The translations under genes and the position numbers were made by a program. Positions 22,302 to 30,866 of a stretch of 31,105 bases of DNA are shown here, in pieces (the stretch's first letter is position 1; the number at the start of each line of letters is the position of its first letter). Under the pieces are notes generated by a model that was not told the DNA's origin, did not search any database, and saw only the letters and a list, made by a program, of their open reading frames with translations. Source of the stretch: JANOGU01 sp964499865 (GTDB lineage: Bacteria; Pseudomonadota; Alphaproteobacteria; Rhodobacterales; Rhodobacteraceae); assembly GCA_964499865.1 (NCBI GenBank), contig CAZCPY010000022.1, forward strand, positions 1 through 31,105, in the 5' to 3' direction.

Positions 22302-23552
22302 ATGCGCATTTTCGGAAGAACGATGACCGCGGCGGCGGCGCTGGTGATGACAACCTCGCTGGCCATGGCCGAGAGCGTGGAGGTCCTGCACTGGTGGACC
22401 TCGGGCGGCGAGGCGGCGGCGCTGAACGTGCTGAAGGATAACCTTGGCACCAAGGGCATCGGCTGGGTCGACATGCCGGTCGCGGGCGGCGGTGGCGAGG
22501 CGGCGATGACCGCGCTGCGCGCGCGCGTCACCGCGGGCGATCCGCCGACGGCCGTGCAGATGCTGGGCTTCGACATCCTCGACTGGGCCAAGGAAGGCGC
22601 GCTGGCCGACCTGACCGCCACCGCCAAGGCCGAAGGCTGGGACAAGCTGGTGCCGACCGCGCTGCAGGCCTTCTCGACCTATGACGGCAAGTGGATCGCC
22701 GCCCCGGTCAACGTCCACTCCACCAACTGGGTCTGGATCAACAAGGCCGCGCTCGATGCCGTCGGCGGCAAGGCACCGGAGACGTGGGACGACCTCGTCG
22801 CCGTGCTCGATGCGATGAAGGCGAATGGCATCACCCCGCTGGCGCATGGCGGCCAGCCCTGGCAGGAAGCGACGATCTTCGATGCCCTGGTGCTGTCGGA
22901 GGGCGCCGATTTCTACAAGGCGGCGTTCATCGACCTCGACCCCGCCGCGCTCGGCGGCGAGATGATGGCCGATGCCTTCAACCGCCTGATCAAGCTGCGC
23001 ACCTATGTCGACGACAACTTCTCGGGCCGCGACTGGAACCTGGCCTCGGCCATGGTCATCAACGGCGAGGCCGGGATGCAGATGATGGGCGACTGGGCCA
23101 AGGGCGAGTTCCTGAAGGCGGGCAAGGTGCCGGGCAAGGACTTCGTCTGCATCCGCTTCCCGGGCACGCAGGGCATGGTCACCTTCAACTCCGACCAGTT
23201 CGCGATGTTTGCCCAGACCGACCCGGCGGCGCAGGCGGCGCAGGTCGAGATGGCCAAGGCGATCATGGACCCGGTGTTCCAGTCGGCCTTCAACGTGGTC
23301 AAGGGCTCGGTGCCGGTGCGCACCGACGTGCCCGACACCGACTTCGACGACTGCGGCAAGAAGGGCATCAAGGACCTCGCCGAGGCCAATGCCTCGGGCA
23401 TGCTGTTCGGCTCGATGGCCCACGGCCACGCCGCGCCCGCGGCGGTGAAGAACGCGACCTATGACGTCATCACCGCGGCATTCAACGGCGAATACGCCGA
23501 TGGTGCCGCGGCGGCGGCGGCGCTGGCCGAGGCGGTCGCGGCGGCGCAGTGA
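22302..23552 (+). CDS. ABC transporter sugar-binding protein (CUT1, glucose/mannose type)
   Basis: This is a 416-residue periplasmic protein. The signal peptide is MRIFGRTMTAAAALVMTTSL followed by AMA, with likely cleavage after residue 23. The mature protein opens ESVEVLHWWTSGGEAAALNVLK and continues with VDMPVAGGGGEAAMTAL, GDPPTAVQMLGFDILDWA and APVNVHSTNWVWINK. It ends with SGMLFGSMAHGHAAPAAV and YDVITAAFN. These blocks resemble the glucose/mannose binders of the GtsA group more than maltose or glycerol-phosphate binders. It delivers the substrate to the permeases encoded next. A strong GGGAGGAA ribosome binding site is present. Expression is probably higher than that of the permeases because three hairpins follow. 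Confidence 0.93.
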   Translation: MRIFGRTMTAAAALVMTTSLAMAESVEVLHWWTSGGEAAALNVLKDNLGTKGIGWVDMPVAGGGGEAAMTALRARVTAGDPPTAVQMLGFDILDWAKEGALADLTATAKAEGWDKLVPTALQAFSTYDGKWIAAPVNVHSTNWVWINKAALDAVGGKAPETWDDLVAVLDAMKANGITPLAHGGQPWQEATIFDALVLSEGADFYKAAFIDLDPAALGGEMMADAFNRLIKLRTYVDDNFSGRDWNLASAMVINGEAGMQMMGDWAKGEFLKAGKVPGKDFVCIRFPGTQGMVTFNSDQFAMFAQTDPAAQAAQVEMAKAIMDPVFQSAFNVVKGSVPVRTDVPDTDFDDCGKKGIKDLAEANASGMLFGSMAHGHAAPAAVKNATYDVITAAFNGEYADGAAAAAALAEAVAAAQ

Positions 23553-23561
23553 CCTGAAGAG

Positions 23562-23585
23562 GGGAGGGCCCGTCCGGGCCCTCCC
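23562..23585. repeat. GC-rich hairpin after the binding-protein gene
   Basis: A perfect 10-bp stem GGGAGGGCCC (23562-23571) / GGGCCCTCCC (23576-23585) with loop GTCC starts 9 bases after the stop codon. It could stabilise the upstream mRNA or partly terminate transcription before the permeases. No T run follows directly. Confidence 0.75.
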
Positions 23586-23586
23586 T

Positions 23587-23632
23587 GCAAATTCCTTCGA
23601 AGGAATTTGCAAAAGTTTTCGAAAACTTTTGC
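23587..23632. repeat. Two overlapping 24-nt perfect palindromes centred on TTCGAA
   Basis: Palindrome one spans 23587-23610 and palindrome two 23609-23632; both begin GCAAA and end TTTGC, and they share the GC between them. Both are AT-rich in a very GC-rich region. I believe similar elements recur between genes in Rhodobacteraceae genomes as dispersed REP-like units, but this was not checked. Together with the preceding GC hairpin they form a three-hairpin block between the binding-protein gene and the permease, as REP elements do in the E. coli malE-malF gap. Confidence 0.8.
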
Positions 23633-23672
23633 GCCACGGCAGAGGCCGAGGCGCACCGGGGGGGGGAGCGCC

Positions 23673-24581
23673 ATGGCCGCGTCAGAGGCCGATTTCCGCA
23701 CACGCCTGCAGGACTGGCTGCCGAAACTGGTGCTCGCGCCGTCCTTCGCGGTGACGATCCTGTTCGTCTACGGCTTCATCCTGTTCACCATCGCGCTGTC
23801 CTTCACCACCTCGAAGATGCTGCCCAAGTGGGACTTCGTGGGCTGGGAGAATTCGTTCGGCTTCGACAACTACGTCCGCCTCTTCGCGCTGCCCGCCTGG
23901 AACACGGCGATCGTCAACATCTTCATCTTCGCCACGCTCTACATCGTGATCTGCACCCTGATCGGGCTGATGCTGGCGATCTTCCTCGACCAGAAGATCC
24001 GCGGCGAAGGCGTGCTGCGGCCGATCTACCTCTATCCGATGGCGCTGAGCTTCATCGTGACCGGCACCGCCTGGAAATGGTTCCTCGATCCCGGGATCGG
24101 CCTGCAGAACGTGATGCGGCAATGGGGGTGGGAGAGCTTCACCTTCACCTGGATCAAGGACGGCGACATGGCGATCTACACGATCGTCATCGCCGCCGTC
24201 TGGCAGACCTCGGGCTTCGTGATGGCGATGTTCCTGGCGGGCCTGCGCGGCATCGACAACGAGATGCTCAAGGCCGCGCAGATCGACGGCGCGTCGAACT
24301 GGCAGCTTTACCGGCGGATCGTGATCCCGCTCCTGCGGCCCGCGTTCCTGTCGGCCTTCGTCATCCTGTTCCACCTGGCGATCAAGTCCTACGACCTGGT
24401 GATCGCCTTGACCGGCGGCGGGCCCGGGCGGGCGACCGAGATGCCCGCGACCTTCATGTATTCCTACACCTTCACCCGCAACCAGATGGGCATCGGGGCG
24501 TCGTCGGCGGTGATCATGCTGATGACCATCGCCGCGATCATGGTCCCCTACCTCTATGCCGAACTGAAGGAGAAGAGGTGA
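23673..24581 (+). CDS. ABC sugar permease, MalF/GtsB type
   Basis: This is a 302-residue inner-membrane protein with six or seven helices. The first helix is LAPSFAVTILFVYGFILFTIAL, followed by GFDNYVRLFALPAWNTAIVNIFIF and GEGVLRPIYLYPMALSFIVTGTAWKWFLDPGIGL, a segment shared with glucose/mannose permeases. The ATPase-contact (EAA) loop reads LKAAQIDGASNWQLYRRIVIPLL. ATG 23673 has a GGGGGGGAG ribosome binding site; a TTG start further upstream would lie inside the palindromes and is rejected. The stop shares one base with the start of the second permease. Confidence 0.94.
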   Translation: MAASEADFRTRLQDWLPKLVLAPSFAVTILFVYGFILFTIALSFTTSKMLPKWDFVGWENSFGFDNYVRLFALPAWNTAIVNIFIFATLYIVICTLIGLMLAIFLDQKIRGEGVLRPIYLYPMALSFIVTGTAWKWFLDPGIGLQNVMRQWGWESFTFTWIKDGDMAIYTIVIAAVWQTSGFVMAMFLAGLRGIDNEMLKAAQIDGASNWQLYRRIVIPLLRPAFLSAFVILFHLAIKSYDLVIALTGGGPGRATEMPATFMYSYTFTRNQMGIGASSAVIMLMTIAAIMVPYLYAELKEKR

Positions 24582-25462
24582 TGTCGGGCGCCGTCACGCA
24601 GGACACCGCCGTCTCCACCGGCCGCTTCACCCGGGTGCTGATCCACGTCACCCTGGTCGTCTTCGCCCTGTTCTACCTGCTGCCGCTCTACGTCATGCTG
24701 GTGAACAGCGTGAAGCCGCTGGAGGAGATCACCGGCGGCAACATGATGTCCTTGCCATCCACCTGGACGCTCGACCCCTGGCGCTCGGCCTGGTCCACCG
24801 CGCAGATCGGGGTCGAGCCGACGGGCCTGCGCCCCTACTTCCTGAACTCGATCCTGATGGTGGTGCCCGCGGTGGCGATCAGCACGGTCGTGGGCGCGCT
24901 GAACGGCTATGTGCTGACCAAGTGGCGGTTCCGGGGCGACACCTGGGTCTTCGGGCTGATGCTGTTTTCCTGCTTCATCCCGTTCCAGATCGTGCTGATC
25001 CCGATGGCGCTGGTGCTGGGCCAACTGGGGCTGGCGGGGTCGGTGCCGGGGCTGGTGCTGGTGCATGTGGTCTACGGCATCGGCTTCACCACGCTCTACT
25101 TCCGCAACTACTACGCGGCCTTCCCGACCGAGCTGGTGCGGGCCGCGCAGATCGACGGGGCGGGGTTCTTCCAGATCTTCTGGCGCATCCTGCTGCCGGT
25201 GTCGGGGCCCATCGCGGTGGTCTCGGTCATCTGGCAGTTCACCAACATCTGGAACGACTTCCTGTTCGGCGCCTCGTTCGGGGGGGTCAACCAGCCGATG
25301 ACGGTGGCGCTGAACAACCTCGTCCAGTCCTCGACGGGCGTGAAGGAATACAACGTCCACTTCGCGGGCGCGATCCTCGCCGCCCTGCCGACCCTCTTCG
25401 TCTACATCGTCGCGGGCCGCTACTTCGTGCGCGGGCTGATGGCGGGCTCTGTGAAAGGCTGA
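24581..25462 (+). CDS. ABC sugar permease, MalG/GtsC type
   Basis: This is a 293-residue inner-membrane protein with six helices. The N-terminus is FTRVLIHVTLVVFALFYLLPLYVMLVNSVKPLEEI, the common start of MalG-type permeases. The EAA loop is LVRAAQIDGAGFFQIFWRILLPVSGP, and NIWNDFLFGASFGG in a C-terminal helix is also typical. It begins TGATG with the first permease gene and ends 4 bases before the ATPase gene, so all three are made together. Confidence 0.95.
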   Translation: MSGAVTQDTAVSTGRFTRVLIHVTLVVFALFYLLPLYVMLVNSVKPLEEITGGNMMSLPSTWTLDPWRSAWSTAQIGVEPTGLRPYFLNSILMVVPAVAISTVVGALNGYVLTKWRFRGDTWVFGLMLFSCFIPFQIVLIPMALVLGQLGLAGSVPGLVLVHVVYGIGFTTLYFRNYYAAFPTELVRAAQIDGAGFFQIFWRILLPVSGPIAVVSVIWQFTNIWNDFLFGASFGGVNQPMTVALNNLVQSSTGVKEYNVHFAGAILAALPTLFVYIVAGRYFVRGLMAGSVKG

Positions 25463-25466
25463 ACCC

Positions 25467-26579
25467 ATGGGCTTTCTCGACATCCGCAACGTCCACAAGT
25501 CCTACGGCGCCGTGCCGATCCTGCACCGGGTGGACATCTCGGTGGAGGAGGGCGAGTTCCTCGTGCTCGTCGGCCCCTCGGGCTGCGGCAAGTCCACGCT
25601 TCTGAACATGATCGCGGGGCTGGAGGGGATCACGGGGGGCGAGATCGCGATCAAGGGCCGGGTGATGAACGGGGTCCACCCGTCCCGGCGCAACATCGCC
25701 ATGGTGTTCCAGAGCTATGCGCTCTACCCCAACATGACGGTGGCGCAGAACATCACCTTCGGGCTGGAAATGCACGGCATCCCCAGGCCCGAGCGCGACC
25801 GCGCGCTGGCCGACGTGGCGAAACTGCTCCAGATCGACCACCTGCTCGACCGCAAGCCGGGGCAATTGTCGGGCGGTCAGCGCCAGCGCGTCGCCATGGG
25901 CCGGGCGCTGGTGCGCAACCCCGACGTGTTCCTGTTCGACGAACCCTTGTCGAACCTCGACGCCAAGCTGCGCGTCGACATGCGCACCGAGATCAAGAAG
26001 CTGCACCAGAAGCTGCGCACCACCATCGTCTACGTCACCCACGACCAGATCGAGGCGATGACGCTGTCGACCCGCATCGCGGTGATGTTCAAGGGCCACG
26101 TGCAGCAACTGGGCACGCCCAAGGAGATCTACGACACCCCCGCCAACGTCTTCGTGGCCACCTTCATGGGCTCGCCCGCGATGAACATCGTGCCGGTAAA
26201 GGTCGTGATGCAGGACGGCGCGCCGCATGCCGAACTGACGGACGCCGCGGGCAAGGTCTGCCGGTTGCGGTTCAGCCAGGCCAACCTGGCGGGCTGGGCG
26301 GGGAAGGAGGTCCTGCTGGGCATCCGGCCCGAGGCGATCACCGACCCCGAAGGCGCCGACCGCAATTCGGGCAACATCCAGACGCTGACCAACCGGGTGA
26401 CCGTGACCGAACCCTCCGGCGCCGACACCTTCGTCACCATGACCCTGGCGGGCCGCGACGCCATCGCGCGGATGCGGGCGGATGCCTCGGTCGCGGCGGG
26501 GCAGGACTTTGCCTTTGCCGTGAACATGGACAAGGCCGTGGCCTTCGACCCCGCGACCGAGGTCCGCATCGCGCCATGA
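25467..26579 (+). CDS. ABC transporter ATP-binding protein, MalK/UgpC type
   Basis: This is a 370-residue cytoplasmic ATPase. Walker A is GPSGCGKST (37-45), the Q-loop is in MVFQSYALYPNMTV (Q82), and the signature is LSGGQRQRV (134-142). Walker B is FLFDEPLSNLD, and the H-loop is in VTHDQIEAMTL (H192). The C-terminal third (from about 240) is the OB-fold/TOBE regulatory domain found in MalK-like subunits (LGIRPEAITDP). Such subunits can be shared by several CUT1 importers. It overlaps the next gene by ATGA. Confidence 0.96.
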   Translation: MGFLDIRNVHKSYGAVPILHRVDISVEEGEFLVLVGPSGCGKSTLLNMIAGLEGITGGEIAIKGRVMNGVHPSRRNIAMVFQSYALYPNMTVAQNITFGLEMHGIPRPERDRALADVAKLLQIDHLLDRKPGQLSGGQRQRVAMGRALVRNPDVFLFDEPLSNLDAKLRVDMRTEIKKLHQKLRTTIVYVTHDQIEAMTLSTRIAVMFKGHVQQLGTPKEIYDTPANVFVATFMGSPAMNIVPVKVVMQDGAPHAELTDAAGKVCRLRFSQANLAGWAGKEVLLGIRPEAITDPEGADRNSGNIQTLTNRVTVTEPSGADTFVTMTLAGRDAIARMRADASVAAGQDFAFAVNMDKAVAFDPATEVRIAP

Positions 26580-28066
26580 CGACGGCGGATATCCTGATCC
26601 TGGGCTCCGGCATGGGCGGGGCCACGCTGGCCGCGGCGCTGGCGCCCTCGGGGCGGCGCATCGTCGTGGTGGAGCGTGGCGAAAGGCTGGAAGACACGCC
26701 CGAGGCGCGCGACCCCTCCGCCATCTTCCGCCGCGGCCACTTCAAGCCGGCCGAGACCTGGCGCGACATGTCGGGCGCGGTCTTCAACCCCGGTAACTAC
26801 GCCTGCGTGGGCGGCAACACCAAGTTCTACGGCGCGGTCCTCTTGCGCTATCGCGAAGCCGATTTCCGCCCCCTGCGCCATATCGAGGGGACAACCCCCG
26901 GCTGGCCCATCGGCTATGACGATCTGGAGCCCTTCTACACCGCCGCCGAAACGCTCTACCGTGTGCGCGGCGACCACAGGGTCGACCCGTGGGAGCCGCC
27001 GCATTCCGCCCCCTACGACCACCCGCCGGTGCCGGACGAACCCGACGTCGCCGCCCTGCGCGCCGCCTTCGCGGCGCAGGGGCTGCACCCCGCGCCGCTG
27101 CCGCTGGGCGTGGACCTCGACCGCTGGCTGGCGCGCGCGCCCACGACCTGGGATGCCTTTCCCGACACCACGGGCGCCAAGTCGGATGCCGAAACCTGCG
27201 GTCTGGCCGAGGCGCTGCGCCACCCCAATGTCAGCCTGATGACCGGCACCCGCGTCACGCGCCTGCTGGCGCAGGGGCGGCGGGTGACGGCGGTGGAGGT
27301 GGACCGCAGCGGGGCCCGCGAAACCCTGACCGCGCCGGTGGTCTGCCTTTGCCTGGGCGCGGTGAAGACGGCGGCGATGCTGCTGGCCTCGGCCAGTGCC
27401 GACCATCCGCGGGGGCTGGCGAACGGGTCGGATCAGGTCGGGCGCAACTTCATGAACCACAACCTGACCGGGATGGTGGCCTACAACCCGTTCAGGCGGA
27501 ACCGGTCGGTGTATGAAAAGACGATCCAGGTCAACGACTTCTACCTGACCGGCGGGCCCGGCGGCGAACCCTTGGGCAATATCCAGATGCTCGGCCGCAT
27601 CACCGGGCCGATCCTGGCGGGCGAGGCCGGTCTGCCGCTGCGCTTGGCCACCCACATCGCCGACCGCTCGATCCACATCATGGCGATGAGCGAGGACCTG
27701 CCCGATCCCGACAGCCGCGTGCTGTGGCGTGACGGCGTGGTGCTGGATGCCCGCCGCACCAACACCCGCGCGCATGACCTGCTGGTCGCACGCCTGCGGC
27801 GTGCGATGCGGCGGGCGGGCTGGCCCGTCGTGATGGCGCGCGGCTTCCCCAAGTCGAAACCCAGCCACCAGTGCGGCACGGCGCGGATGGGGGCGGACCC
27901 GGGCGCGTCGGTCGTGGACGTGAACCTGATGGCGCATGACCTCGACAACCTGATGATCTGCGACGCCTCGGTGCTGCCGACCTCGGCCGCCGTGAACCCG
28001 TCGCTGACCATCGCCGCCCTGGCCCTGCGCGCCGGGCGGCACCTGACCGACAGGCTGGCCGCATGA
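26576..28066 (+). CDS. GMC-type FAD oxidoreductase (first of two)
   Basis: This is a 496-residue protein. The FAD loop ILGSGMGGATLA (9-20) is at the very N-terminus with no signal peptide, so it is predicted to be cytosolic. CVGGNTKFYGAVLLRYREADF is the segment around the flavin. Near the C-terminus, SHQCGTARMG carries H431 and AAVNPSLTIAALALR carries N474, the usual His-Asn catalytic pair. It is closer to sugar-oxidising GMC enzymes (fructose or gluconate dehydrogenase, pyranose oxidase types) than to choline dehydrogenase, judged from these motifs. It probably oxidises a hydroxyl group of the imported compound. ATGA overlaps at both ends tie it to the ATPase and the SDR genes. Confidence 0.9.
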   Translation: MTTADILILGSGMGGATLAAALAPSGRRIVVVERGERLEDTPEARDPSAIFRRGHFKPAETWRDMSGAVFNPGNYACVGGNTKFYGAVLLRYREADFRPLRHIEGTTPGWPIGYDDLEPFYTAAETLYRVRGDHRVDPWEPPHSAPYDHPPVPDEPDVAALRAAFAAQGLHPAPLPLGVDLDRWLARAPTTWDAFPDTTGAKSDAETCGLAEALRHPNVSLMTGTRVTRLLAQGRRVTAVEVDRSGARETLTAPVVCLCLGAVKTAAMLLASASADHPRGLANGSDQVGRNFMNHNLTGMVAYNPFRRNRSVYEKTIQVNDFYLTGGPGGEPLGNIQMLGRITGPILAGEAGLPLRLATHIADRSIHIMAMSEDLPDPDSRVLWRDGVVLDARRTNTRAHDLLVARLRRAMRRAGWPVVMARGFPKSKPSHQCGTARMGADPGASVVDVNLMAHDLDNLMICDASVLPTSAAVNPSLTIAALALRAGRHLTDRLAA

Positions 28067-28806
28067 CCCCCGTGGCCCTGGTCACCGGCGGCCAGCAGGG
28101 TATCGGCCTGGCCATCGCGCAGGCGCTGGATGCGGCGGGATTTGCGGTGGTCATCGCCTCTTTGCCCGCGGCGGACGACCCGGCGGTGACGGCGGCGCTA
28201 AGCGCGATGCCCAAGGCGCGCTACATTCAGCACGATATGGCCGACCTCGGTGCCATCCCCGCGCTGCTCGACGCCACAGGGCCGCTGACCACGCTGGTCG
28301 CCAACGCGGGCGTTCCGGCGCGCGTCCGGGGCGACCTGCTCGACCTGGCCCCGGAAAGCTGGGACCATGTGATGGGCATCAACCTGCGCGGGACCTTCTT
28401 TCTGGCGCAGCAGGCGGCCAGGCGGATGCTGGCCGCGCCCGCCGGCCATTACCGGTCGATCACCTTCGTCACCTCGGTTTCGGCCGATCTCGCCAGCCCC
28501 GACCGCGGGGAATACTGCGTGTCCAAGGCCGGTGCGGCGATGGCGGCGAAGCTGTTCGCCCTGCGCCTTGCGCCGCATGGCATCGGCGTCTTCGACCTGC
28601 GCCCCGGCATCATCGCCACGCCGATGACCGACGCGGTGCGCGACCGCTACACCGCCCGCATCGCGGACGGGCTGGTGCCCGCCGCCCGCTGGGGGGAACC
28701 CGCCGACATCGCCCGCACCGTCGTTCCGCTTGCCACCGGCGCCTTCGCCTTTGCCACCGGCGCGGTGATCCCGGTGGACGGCGGGCTTTCCATCGCAAGG
28801 CTTTAG
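28063..28806 (+). CDS. Short-chain dehydrogenase/reductase (FabG-like)
   Basis: This is a 247-residue classical SDR. TGGQQGIG (8-15) is the cofactor loop and NAGV (81-84) stabilises the core. SVS (138-140) supplies the catalytic serine, and YCVSK (Y151, K155) is the catalytic pair. The C-terminus ends TGAVIPVDGGLSIARL, as in 3-ketoacyl-ACP-reductase-like sugar and alcohol dehydrogenases. NADH is likely the cofactor, since no basic residue follows the second strand (VIASLPAADD). It is placed between two GMC genes and probably oxidises or reduces an intermediate of the same route. Confidence 0.93.
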   Translation: MTPVALVTGGQQGIGLAIAQALDAAGFAVVIASLPAADDPAVTAALSAMPKARYIQHDMADLGAIPALLDATGPLTTLVANAGVPARVRGDLLDLAPESWDHVMGINLRGTFFLAQQAARRMLAAPAGHYRSITFVTSVSADLASPDRGEYCVSKAGAAMAAKLFALRLAPHGIGVFDLRPGIIATPMTDAVRDRYTARIADGLVPAARWGEPADIARTVVPLATGAFAFATGAVIPVDGGLSIARL

Positions 28807-28810
28807 GCGC

Positions 28811-30391
28811 ATGACCGAGGGCTACGACTACATCATCATCGGCGGCGGGTCGGCGGGCTGCGTGCTGGCCGCCCGGCTGTCCGAAGACCCGGCGGCCCGC
28901 GTGCTGCTGCTGGAAGCCGGGGGCCGCGACCGGCATCCGTTCTACCACCTGCCCGCCGGTTTCGCGAAGATGACCAAGGGCATCGGGTCCTGGGGCTGGC
29001 ACACGGTGCCGCAGCGGCACATGGGGGGCATGCGCATCCGCTTCACCCAGGCGAAGGTGATCGGCGGCGGGTCGTCGATCAACGCGCAGATCTACACCCG
29101 CGGCAATGCGCTGGACTACGACGAATGGCGCCAGATGGGCTGCGCCGGCTGGGGCTACGAGGATGTGCTGCCGTATTTCCGCAAGGCCGAGGACAACGAC
29201 ACCTTCGACAACCGCTTTCACGGCAAGGGCGGCCCGCTGGGCGTGTCGCAGCCTGCCGCGCCGCTGCCGATCTGCGAGGCCTGGTTCGCCGCCGCCGCGC
29301 AGATCGGCATCCCGCGCAACATCGACATGACGGGAGAGGCGCAGGACGGCGTGGGTTACTACCAGCTGACGCAGCGCCACAGGCGGCGGTCCTCCGCCGC
29401 CATGGCCTACCTGCATCCCGTCCGCGGGCGCCCCAACCTGACCGTCAGGACCGGCGCGCAGGTGCTGCGGATCGCGGTGCAGGGCGGGCGGGCCGTGGGG
29501 GTGGAGACCGCCGCAGGCGTGATCCATGCCGACCGCGAGGTGATCCTGTGCTCCGGCGCCATCGGGTCGCCGCGGCTGCTGATGCTGTCGGGGATCGGCC
29601 CGGCGGACCACCTGCGGGCACTTGGCATCCCCGTGGTGCTGGACCAGCCCGGCGTGGGGTCGGACCTGCAGGACCACCTCGACCTGTTCGTCATCGCCGA
29701 ATGCACCGGCCCGCATACCTACGACCGCTATGCCCGGCCCTTGTGGTCGGCGGTGGCGGGGGTGCAGTACCTGCTGACGCGCAAGGGTCCTGTGGCGTCC
29801 TCGTTGTTCGAGACCGGGGGCTTCTGGTACGCCGACCCCGCCGCGCGGTCGCCCGACATCCAGTTCCACCTGGGCCTGGGCTCGGGGATCGAGGCCGGCG
29901 TGGCGGCGATGCCGCAGGGCGGGGTCACGCTGAACAGCGCCTACCTGCGCCCGCGGTCGCGCGGCACGGTGCGGCTGGCGTCAGGCGACCCGCTGGCCGC
30001 GCCGCTGATCGACCCCAACTACTGGGAAGACCCCTGGGACCGCGAAATGTCGATCCGCGGCCTTAAGCTCGCGCAACAGATGATGCGGCAGGCGGCGCTG
30101 AAGCCCTTCGTCCTGGCCGAGCGCCTGCCGGGCCCCGACGTGCGGACGGACGAGGACTATCGCCGCTACGCCTGTGCGCACGCCAAGACCGACCACCACC
30201 CGGCGGGCACCTGCCGGATGGGTTCCGACCCCGGCGCCGTCGTCGATCCGGCGCTGCGGCTGAACGGGATCGCCGGACTGCGGGTGATCGACGCCTCGGT
30301 GATGCCCAGGCTGATCTCGTCCAACACCAACGCCACCGCGATCATGATCGGGGAAAAGGGCGCCGATCTGGTGAAAGGGGCCGCCGCATGA
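28811..30391 (+). CDS. GMC-type FAD oxidoreductase, choline-dehydrogenase-like (second)
   Basis: This is a 526-residue protein. YIIIGGGSAGCVLAARLSEDP (8-28) is the FAD loop, and KVIGGGSSINAQIYTRGNALDYD is the GMC signature 1 region. CSGAIGSPRLLMLSGIGP is signature 2, and DHHPAGTCRMG with H463 plus SNTNATAIMIGEKG with N507 form the catalytic pair. It resembles the BetA/alcohol dehydrogenase branch, unlike the other GMC gene of the operon. No signal peptide is visible. It starts 4 bases after the SDR gene and overlaps the Dabb gene (ATGA). The substrate alcohol is unknown. Confidence 0.94.
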   Translation: MTEGYDYIIIGGGSAGCVLAARLSEDPAARVLLLEAGGRDRHPFYHLPAGFAKMTKGIGSWGWHTVPQRHMGGMRIRFTQAKVIGGGSSINAQIYTRGNALDYDEWRQMGCAGWGYEDVLPYFRKAEDNDTFDNRFHGKGGPLGVSQPAAPLPICEAWFAAAAQIGIPRNIDMTGEAQDGVGYYQLTQRHRRRSSAAMAYLHPVRGRPNLTVRTGAQVLRIAVQGGRAVGVETAAGVIHADREVILCSGAIGSPRLLMLSGIGPADHLRALGIPVVLDQPGVGSDLQDHLDLFVIAECTGPHTYDRYARPLWSAVAGVQYLLTRKGPVASSLFETGGFWYADPAARSPDIQFHLGLGSGIEAGVAAMPQGGVTLNSAYLRPRSRGTVRLASGDPLAAPLIDPNYWEDPWDREMSIRGLKLAQQMMRQAALKPFVLAERLPGPDVRTDEDYRRYACAHAKTDHHPAGTCRMGSDPGAVVDPALRLNGIAGLRVIDASVMPRLISSNTNATAIMIGEKGADLVKGAAA

Positions 30392-30708
30392 TCCGCCACA
30401 TCGTCCTGATCCGGTTTCGCCCCGAGGTGACCGAGGACGCCATCGCCGCGCTGTTCAGTGAGCTTGACGCCATCCGCACCGTGGTGCCCGGCGTGCTGGC
30501 CACCGCCGCAGGCCGCAGCGAAAGCCCCGAGGGGATCGAGCGCGGCTACCTGCACGGCTTCACCGTCGATTTCGACGGCTGGGACGCGCTGGCCGCCTAC
30601 CAGGCCCACCCCGACCACCTCCGCTTCGGCGCCGGGCTGGTCGCCCATGCGCAGGGCGGTCTGGACGGCATCCTCGTCTTCGACCTGCCCTGCCGAGGTC
30701 CGCCATGA
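30388..30708 (+). CDS. Dabb (stress-responsive alpha/beta-barrel) domain protein
   Basis: This is a 106-residue protein covering one dimeric alpha-beta barrel domain. MIRHIVLIRFRPEVTED is the hallmark N-terminal strand, followed by an acidic helix (AIAALFSELDAI) and AAYQAHPDHLRFGAGL, the conserved Y-x-x-H-P-x-H loop. VFDLPC is the last strand. Some family members catalyse cyclisation or tautomerisation of polyketide-like chains, and others have no known activity. It is translationally coupled to the second GMC gene, which suggests a small isomerase or binding role in the pathway; this is inference. Confidence 0.88.
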   Translation: MIRHIVLIRFRPEVTEDAIAALFSELDAIRTVVPGVLATAAGRSESPEGIERGYLHGFTVDFDGWDALAAYQAHPDHLRFGAGLVAHAQGGLDGILVFDLPCRGPP

Positions 30709-30738
30709 CAGACCGGCGTGCGGGCAAGGCGCCTCCCT

Positions 30739-30820
30739 CCCCCCTCGTGGGGGAGGGATGGGGTGGGGGGGGCTCCACCGCCCGGCCCGGGCGCCCCCCC
30801 TCCCCTCCCCACGAGGGGGG
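30739..30820. repeat. Long GC-rich inverted repeat before the DUF993 gene
   Basis: The left arm 30739-30757 and right arm 30802-30820 are complementary over about 18 bases, with one shifted G around CCCCCCTCGTGGGG. The loop of 44 bases is itself G- and C-rich. It occupies the only sizeable gap (158 bases) inside the operon. It looks like an intergenic mosaic or REP-type element and could also lower expression of the downstream gene. Confidence 0.65.
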
Positions 30821-30866
30821 CCGCCAGCCCCATCGACGTCTTCCCCCTTCCACCCGGACCCCCGCC

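Noticed and set aside
20718..23612. 964-codon open frame antisense to ALDH and binding protein
   Set aside because: It is Arg/His/Gly-rich shadow sequence across three well-supported genes.
23607..23672. TTG start giving a longer first permease
   Set aside because: It would place codons inside the second palindrome, while ATG 23673 has an excellent ribosome binding site and the usual N-terminus.
30709..30866. Small protein gene in the gap before DUF993
   Set aside because: Frames here consist of Pro/Arg/Gly repeats produced by the inverted repeat and have no start signal.
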